From Owenia fusiformis (Eukaryota > Annelida > Polychaeta > Sabellida > Oweniidae): 60,000 nucleotides of DNA. Below the pieces are notes generated by a model that was not told the origin of the DNA, did no database searches, and saw only the letters and a program-made list of their open reading frames with translations. The DNA lies in NCBI GenBank assembly GCA_903813345.2, contig CAIIXF020000004.1, forward strand, positions 14,827,196 to 14,887,195. Reading direction: 5' to 3'. Both the position numbers and the translations under genes were made by a program. Numbering within the stretch: position 1 is the first letter of the stretch; every line of letters begins with the position of its first letter. Shown one piece after another: positions 57,501 through 60,000 of the stretch.

Positions 57501-59827
57501 TATTCCAGAGAGCCAGACTTACAAGCATACATCAATGCAGTCCAACCATTATAGTTCCTAGCATTGACATCTGCTCCATGCTCTGTTAACCACTGTGTAC
57601 ATTCCAGAGAGCTAGACTTACAAGCATACATCAATGCAGTCAAACCTTTATTGTCCCTAGCATTGACATCAGCACAATTTTCCGCTAACCACTGAGTTAA
57701 TTCCAGAGAGCCAGACTTACTAGCGTACATCAATGCAGACCTATCATGCTTGTTCCTATCATTGACATCTGCACCATGATCTTTTAACCACTTTGTGCAT
57801 TCCAGAGACCCATTCTTAGAAGAATACATCAAAGCAGACCAACCATACTTGTTCCTAGCATTGATATCTGCACCAACCTCTGTTAACCACTGTGTACATT
57901 TCAGAGATCTAGATTCACAGGCAAACATCAATGCAGTCCAACCATCATTGTTCATTTCATTGACATCTGCACCGTGCTGTGTTAATAACTTTGTACATTC
58001 CAGAGAGCCAGACTTGCAAGCAAACATTAATGCAGTTCGACCATTATAGTCCTTGGCCTTGACATCTGAATCATGATCAGTTAAAAACTTTGTAAATTCT
58101 AGAGATCCATCCATACAAGCACGCATCAGTGCAGTTTGACCATCAGTGCTTATGGTATTTACATCTGCTCCATGGTCTGTGAACATCTTTATCCATTCAA
58201 GAGACCTCTTCTCAATTGCAATCATCAGTTCAGTTTTACCATCTTTCTGTTTGACATTGACAACTGCTCCATGCTCTGTTAACCACTGAGTACATTTCAG
58301 TGAGCCAGACTCACAAGCATGCATCAATGCAGACCAACCATTATTGTCCTTAGCATTGACATCTGCTCCATGCTCTGTTAACCACTGTGTACATTCCAGA
58401 GAGCCAGACTTACAAGTAGACATCAATGCAGTCAAACCATTATTGTCCTTAGCATTGACATCTGCACCATGCTCTGTTAACCACTTTGTACATTCCAGAG
58501 AGCCAGACTTACAAGCATGCATCAATGCAGTCCAACCATAAGAATTGTCCTTAGCATTGACATCTGCTCCACGCTCTGTTAACCACTGTGTATATTCCAG
58601 AGAGCCAGTATCACAAGCATGCATCAATGCAGTCCAATCATTGTCAAAAGCATTAACATCTGCCCCTTTTTCTATCAATAAGTCTAATGTCTCTTTACTA
58701 AGATTCTTATTTTTCCTTAATGCCCAGACAAGTGTGTTTTTATGGCACTTGGAAGTTCTCTGGAGGATCAATCTCAGCTGATGTTCATCTTTCCTATCAA
58801 TTGCATCTTTAATATCCCTCTCTACCTGATCTGTATAATCAGCCATTTTCAATGTCTATATGGGGAATGTTGCCATCCCAAACATCCTATTTCAAACACT
58901 GTGTTAAAAATGTTCCGAAGTATAAATCAACACTGGATGTAATTAACCTTACTGGTTAGAAGGCTGGTAGTGCTTATCAATAAACTTATCAAGGAGACAT
59001 ACAACTTGACACATCTTGTATGTTTAACTTTTCTTCATGTGTTTTACATGTCAGATAACAAAGTTCAGTGTTGAACAAACAATGTTATGTTTGTATAATA
59101 CTTAAAAGTTTGTAGTTCTACTCAGATGTATCTGCCAACATGTGTAGATAAGACAGTTATGTTTGAAATATGGTCTTTCTGTAATACTGCACTTCAGATG
59201 TTTTTTTTATCTACCAATAATTTATTATTACTTCATGACTGCATTATATTCGCATATTAAGTACATATTCATATTTCACATTGTTTAAAGCTACTACATT
59301 TGTTTGTCTAGTTTATGTTTGAAAATAATCATCTGAGAAACACTGAGTTGAAATATACACTTCATGCTCAGTAATTGTTGTTACTGTAAATCAAGTTCAG
59401 AGAGAGTAGTACAAGGTAGTCCATATTGTTGTATCCACAGGTTCAGTTCAGTTCACTCATTCAGAATTAAATGAGCGTTTTTTATATATAGTTTGTAAGG
59501 GTACTTTCCCCGGTATTGGCTTTTTGGGGGGTTTCGGCGCAAATTGACACCCTGTAATACCAAATAGTTCAAAATACAGCCAGAAAATAACACCTATGCT
59601 CGCAGCCTGTCATAAGGAAAACAATGTAATAGTCATAAGTAACACCAACATACCTCTCATTTTTATTACTTATATCTTACTTTCAAAATTGTATATTCAT
59701 TAAATTATATATTTTTACTTATATTTTATTTCCAGGTGCAAGTTATCTTGAGTCCAGTGGGAGACAGGCAGAGGGTGCAGAGGGAGGAAGGGCAGTTAAT
59801 GGATCACTCTCCATACAGTCACCTCAG
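36283..59827 (+). CDS. CNTRL: Centriolin (CNTRL/CEP110) orthologue, N-terminal part, runs off the right edge
   Basis: Exons: 36283-36412, 37118-37242, 37881-38048, 38645-38749, 39089-39275, 39558-39751, 40125-40256, 40560-40761, 59736-59827. Phases agree throughout: 445 residues, continuing past the window. Residues 44-85 match the conserved GVRYI and SLNLTL block. About 86-200 are leucine-rich repeats (YIENLEK, TLNLSCN, LRELNLSFNRISKIEGL, IEHVPVWLAK). The LRR cap is DLSQVSFVENPV, then DGQPIS. From about 240 a coiled coil (EQEEKLSTLEDQHNK...) leads to ELEQELAFFKID and ESPYIGRARYQKN, both close to human centriolin. The human protein is a centrosomal/mother-centriole subdistal appendage protein needed late in cytokinesis. 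The start gives a 43-residue basic N-terminus, shorter than in human. Intron 8 is 18974 bp and holds two antisense genes. Confidence 0.9.
37676..37805. repeat. Copy of the GGTGGTGACAT dispersed repeat in centriolin intron 2
   Basis: GTCATCACCAAAAAGTGGTG, then ACATATTGTTATGGTCTCC, then TTAATGCCTTGTTTGT. Related copies lie near 170, 29.9 kb, 40.97-41.76 kb and 59.89 kb. Confidence 0.55.
39470..39530 (+). pseudogene. Possible decayed copy of the start of the centriolin coiled-coil exon
   Basis: An acceptor-like TCTCAATTTCAG ending at 39482 is followed by a frame reading DKLEKKVSS and a stop. About 76 bp later the real exon starts after CTATTTCAG with DELEHLEK. The two acceptor/exon-start blocks look like an old tandem duplication. 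It is short, so chance similarity is possible. Confidence 0.3.
39791..39864. mobile_element. 74-bp MITE in a centriolin intron
   Basis: Terminal inverted repeats TACGAGGGGTGATCAATAAG (TAATGG) and the matching CTTATTGATCACCCCTCGTA, with only about 20 bp between the arms. TA at both ends fits a Tc1/mariner-type target duplication. Confidence 0.85.
40968..41765. repeat. Dispersed repeat expanded by 120-130-bp tandem units
   Basis: The outer parts (GTAGTGACATATTGTTATGG; GGTGGTGACATTTTGTCATT to TTAATGCCTTGTTATTAC) match the dispersed repeat seen elsewhere. The middle, about 41090-41720, is roughly five tandem copies containing TTTTCAAAATCATCTACAAG and TTCTCAGAAGTTCACATCTG. Confidence 0.7.
41766..42925. 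other. Intronic stretch, no gene seen
   Basis: AT-rich; two short open frames (42145-42423 and 42632-42841) have no recognisable content. An inverted pair is suggested by TAATCAACCATA-like and TCAGTCATAATT-like blocks around 42130 and 42610, with shared TTATTACAGTGCATTGGGCC near 42183 and its inverse near 42570, so 42.13-42.63 kb may be another foldback element. Confidence 0.4.
42974..43492. mobile_element. Foldback element with CACGTG-containing arms
   Basis: Inserted in the first monomer after CTTTAA. Outer blocks GGTTTTCTCAAC and GTTGAGAAAAC are inverse, as are TATTGGCCCCCACGTGAT (about 43137) and ATCACGTGGGGGCCAATA (about 43317). TTAA-type flanks on both sides suggest a target duplication. 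Confidence 0.6.
43494..43624. mobile_element. MITE with CACTGGGG ends
   Basis: Left CACTGGGGAGTATCGTGATG (CAACAACA) and right TGTTGTTGCATCATGATACC, then CCCCCAGTG, are inverse copies about 30 bp long. Non-coding. Confidence 0.75.
44389..45382. mobile_element. Mariner-type transposon remnant with long inverted ends
   Basis: TA|CAGGGTGTCCAAAAAA...TTTTTTGGACACCCTG|TA. The inverted similarity runs inward for roughly 260 bp, much longer than the tip. The interior keeps a broken transposase: near 44995-45065 the + strand reads AAYWPDLNFSDFYLWGFLK, the PDL...DFxLWG block around the last catalytic Asp of mariner transposases, but frames are interrupted and the rest is not intact. It is inserted in the first monomer of the 1.6-kb array; the second monomer shows the empty site near 46935. 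Confidence 0.85.
45555..45930. mobile_element. Foldback element, about 375 bp, in the first monomer
   Basis: The left end TTCAATTGAAGAGGAGGGAA, with AGTTTAAAGATGACA, is inverse to TGTCATCTTTGAAC and CTCCCCCTCTGCTTCAATTG on the right. An inner block (GCATATTCCGTACACCTTTC; AAGCTATGGTATTGGTT) is found inverted at about 53995-54060. The empty site is visible near 49099 in the third monomer. Confidence 0.75.
47125..47485. mobile_element. Nested hairpins inserted in the second monomer
   Basis: First hairpin 47131-47297: GCAGGGGTAATATCGTCGAA(TACACC) and AGGGCTAGGCACAAA are mirrored by TTTGTGCCTAGCCCT and GGTGTATTCGACGATATTAC(CCCTGC). Second: GATTCGAACATGA (about 47301) and TCATGTTCGAATC (about 47473), with an inner CGTCATAAC/GTTATGACG pair. 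Confidence 0.75.
48509..48876. mobile_element. Two hairpin elements inserted in the third monomer
   Basis: First: ATAACATACCTATGATGATG (about 48510) with its inverse CATCATAGGTATGTTAT (about 48740). Second, 48766-48876: TATGTCACTACTGTGGCAC and GTGCC-like ATGCCACGATAGTGACATA, with inner ATGCCCTCGGT/ACCTCGGGCAT. Confidence 0.65.
49473..50096. mobile_element. Compound foldback region with long A/T-run core
   Basis: A hairpin at 49473-49614 has arms GGTTATGCAC, GGATACAGG and GATATACAATATATCTTCCC. An outer pair, ATTCCATACCTGATGAGGTT (about 49621) and AACCTCATCAGGTATGGAAT (about 50073), encloses 49700-49970, which is almost only T-run/AAAA blocks of the type TTTTTTTCAAAATTTT. No gene. Confidence 0.7.
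50215..50560 (-). repeat. 21-bp minisatellite downstream of the protease gene, about 15 units
   Basis: On the - strand the array starts at the protease stop and runs as units of ATGTTCAAACAAAGAAGTAG(A). In the frame one base ahead of the protease frame it is open for about 95 codons, from ACA AAT ACA just upstream of the stop to a TAA near 50295, encoding heptads of the type ECSKEEA. Either a coding tail lost by frameshift or a 3' untranslated repeat. Confidence 0.75.
50559..51890 (-). CDS. Trypsin-like (PA-clan) protease with a 33-Asp run, intronless, nested in centriolin
   Basis: 443 residues, ATG at 51890, TAG at 50559. The core has the chymotrypsin-fold signatures: LTANHVV (His163), YDIACIRV (Asp259) and QPGDSGTIV (Ser362), then FAGWDK, so the catalytic triad appears intact. 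There is no signal peptide, so an intracellular protease is inferred. Residues 106-138 are 33 consecutive Asp, all GAT codons (51477-51575), placed between the first barrel strands (GTIGGLVALSYY) and the catalytic His. Acidic loops follow (DHDDDEE, DEEEEE) with a Cys-rich insert (about 273-294). Upstream of the ATG the frame stays open to an acceptor-like GTTCAG (51909), so a 5' exon with extra N-terminal residues cannot be excluded. It lies antisense inside the large centriolin intron, downstream of the ankyrin gene on the same strand. Confidence 0.75.
51477..51575 (-). repeat. (GAT)33 microsatellite coding for poly-Asp
   Basis: 33 uninterrupted GAT triplets on the - strand within the protease frame. 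There is no synonymous GAC, which points to recent slippage rather than an old selected acidic tract. Confidence 0.97.
53391..53486. mobile_element. 96-bp MITE with mariner-like tips
   Basis: TACAGGGTGTGCCAAAAAAT(TTTGCAA) and the inverse TTGCAACATTTTATGGCACACCCTGTA-type end (arms about 27 bp with small changes). Flanked by TA. Confidence 0.85.
53565..54395. mobile_element. 830-bp element with 14-bp perfect inverted ends
   Basis: GTCTAGATAAGCTG at the left is matched by CAGCTTATCTAGAC at the right. It carries blocks shared, inverted, with the 45.55-45.93 kb element (CCAATACCATAGCTT; AGATAAAGAAAGATGTAAGG). It sits inside a degenerate minisatellite that continues on both sides. A 98-codon frame inside is not recognised. 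Confidence 0.65.
55052..58852 (-). CDS. Giant ankyrin-repeat protein, 1266 residues, intronless, nested in centriolin
   Basis: ATG at 58852, TAA at 55052. A short charged N-terminus (residues 1-35) precedes about 33 ankyrin repeats of 33-34 residues up to about 1120. Two repeat types alternate irregularly: WTALMYACKSGSLECTKWL with HGADVNAKDNN, and KTELMIAIEKRSLEWIKMF with DHGADVNTRSTD. Blocks of several repeats recur almost unchanged, a sign of recent unequal exchange. The last about 145 residues are not ankyrin (ending EPFEKLEPHHRKLLKW), basic and partly helical, not recognised. Ankyrin repeats bind other proteins; the partner is unknown. The end TG|GTAAAT overlaps the stop and would also serve as a splice donor, so a longer spliced form is possible, but the protease frame does not join in phase to it by the nearest acceptor. 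Confidence 0.9.
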   Translation of the reverse strand: MKMADYTDQVERDIKDAIDRKDEHQLRLILQRTSKCHKNTLVWALRKNKNLSKETLDLLIEKGADVNAFDNDWTALMHACDTGSLEYTQWLTERGADVNAKDNSYGWTALMHACKSGSLECTKWLTEHGADVNAKDNNGLTALMSTCKSGSLECTQWLTEHGADVNAKDNNGWSALMHACESGSLKCTQWLTEHGAVVNVKQKDGKTELMIAIEKRSLEWIKMFTDHGADVNTISTDGQTALMRACMDGSLEFTKFLTDHDSDVKAKDYNGRTALMFACKSGSLECTKLLTQHGADVNEMNNDGWTALMFACESRSLKCTQWLTEVGADINARNKYGWSALMYSSKNGSLECTKWLKDHGADVNDRNKHDRSALMYASKSGSLELTQWLAENCADVNARDNKGLTALMYACKSSSLECTQWLTEHGADVNARNYNGWTALMYACKSGSLEYTKWFTEHGADVNAKDNNGWTALMYACRSGSLECTKWLTEYGADVNARSTYGWTALMSACKSGSLECKQWLTEHGADVNAKDNNGWTALMYTCESGSLKCTQWLTEHGADVKVKHKDGKTELMIAIERRSLEWLKMFTDHGADVNTRSTDGITALMRACESGSLEYTQWLTERGADVNAKDSSYGWTALMHACRSGSLECTKWLTEHGADVNAKDNNGLTALMYACKSGSLECTKWLTEHGADINAKDNNGCTALMYACKSDSLECTQWLTEHGADVNVKHKDGKTELMIAIVKKRSLEWIKMFTDHGADVNTRSTDGKTALMRACESGSLEYTQCLTEHGADVNVKHKDGKTELMIAIEEKRSLELIKMLTDHGADVNTRSTDGKTALMRACESGSLEYTQWLTEHGADVNAKDNDGWSALMHACESGSLKCTQWLTEHGADVNAKDNDGWSALMHACESGSLKCTQWLAEHGADVNVKHKDGKTELMIAIVKKRSLEWINMFTDHGADVNTRSTDGKTALMSACESGSLEYTQCLTEHGADVNVKHKDGKTELMIAIEKKRSLEWIKMLTDHGADVNAKDNNGWTALMYACKSGSLECTKWLAEHGADVNVKHKDGKTELMIAIQKKRSLEWIKMFTNQGADVNAATDSGSTALTYIKRFTPYCREQYSLLTRLGAKDDDYKHLMSLNSNATDAQQHAAETKLNASKAKWNLSLKCQTRRCLYQTSVSNSFSYKNTIKRLIHDRHIPHELETILLFENPDDKCEITAILRELHASHEVERALIKYRTEQMSSENLALREPFEKLEPHHRKLLKW
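58853..59735. other. Upstream region of the ankyrin gene, end of the centriolin intron
   Basis: Should hold the promoter of the ankyrin gene on the - strand; I could not point to a core promoter. A single TTGACACCCTGTAATACC near 59543 resembles one end of a CAGGGTGT element without a visible partner. Confidence 0.4.
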
Positions 59828-60000
59828 GTAGAGTTTAGTACTTGTATGCATATGAATATCTTATAATAGATACAAAGATCAAACTCAATATTCTGAGCAA
59901 ATAGGTGGTGACATTTTGTCATGTTAATGCCTTATTTTTATTTGTAGCCTTGGTACTCTTCTATATGTTTAAAACAGCTTTTTTTAATATTGCTACTTTT
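59828..60000 (+). other. Start of the next centriolin intron
   Basis: After the donor CAG|GTAGAG, the intron carries the end of another GGTGGTGACATTTTGTCATG...TTAATGCC repeat at about 59888-59945. The next exon lies outside the window. Confidence 0.6.

Larger units (their letters stand above)
40762..59735 (+). other. Giant centriolin intron (18974 bp)
   Basis: The donor CCG|GTAAAT and acceptor TTTCCAG|GTGC join GACCATAGTACCG-type phase 1 to GT GCA AGT in frame. From left to right the intron holds a 125-bp repeat array, a 1.6-kb tandem array with nested insertions (42.9-49.3 kb), a low-complexity foldback region, the antisense protease gene, a degenerate minisatellite with two insertions, and the antisense ankyrin gene. 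Other introns of this gene in the window are about 0.3-0.7 kb. Confidence 0.85.

Noticed and set aside
55647-58781. Long open frames on the + strand opposite the ankyrin gene (up to 232 residues)
   Set aside because: They are shadows of the 99-bp ankyrin repeats on the other strand; the antisense of a regular repeat lacks stops in one frame. No independent domain.

Overview
This is a eukaryotic, almost certainly animal, window. Spliced genes have clear GT-AG introns, and two are recognisable as orthologues of animal genes (TBC1D24 and centriolin). The DNA is AT-rich and crowded with mariner-type and foldback elements and with minisatellites. An invertebrate is likely. A marine deuterostome such as a hemichordate would fit, but the species cannot be fixed from the sequence alone.

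Layout. (1) 1-8.8 kb, + strand: the 3' end of an unrecognised gene, with a membrane-segment exon at 1321 and two possible alternative last exons at 4280 and 8476. The introns hold several hairpin elements and a 1.33-kb element built of 149-bp repeats (5336-6664). (2) 12.0-12.6 kb, +: a weak two-exon candidate. (3) 17350 down to 13515, - strand: a complete five-exon gene for a 233-residue protein with an SH3 domain and a U1/matrin-type zinc finger. (4) 20.7-29.15 kb, +: a complete twelve-exon TBC1D24 orthologue (565 residues, TBC plus TLDc). (5) 30.35-30.6 kb: an orphan open frame. (6) 31-36.3 kb: foldback elements and palindromes. (7) 36283 to beyond the right edge, +: the N-terminal 445 residues of centriolin (leucine-rich repeats, then coiled coil). 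Its 19-kb intron (40762-59735) contains a 1.6-kb tandem array riddled with insertions and two intronless genes on the opposite strand: a trypsin-like protease with 33 consecutive Asp residues (51890-50559) and a 1266-residue protein of about 33 ankyrin repeats (58852-55052).

The most striking signal runs across genes. Many of the minisatellites are copies of an exon edge: a splice donor, a splice acceptor, or the last codons with the stop. In the TBC1D24 orthologue a donor is repeated 23 times (38-bp unit), an acceptor 20 times (60-bp unit) and another donor about 5 times (43-bp unit); three more splice sites of the gene show shorter decayed duplications. The SH3/zinc-finger gene has a donor repeated about 14 times (19-bp unit), a triplicated acceptor, and its last codons repeated about 6 times. 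The leftmost gene and the protease gene carry 21-bp arrays starting at their stop codons. The arrays always extend away from the exon, and in each case I could check, only the exon-proximal copy keeps the reading frame.

Apart from the nesting inside centriolin and possible shared control regions, I see no evidence that the genes act in one pathway.
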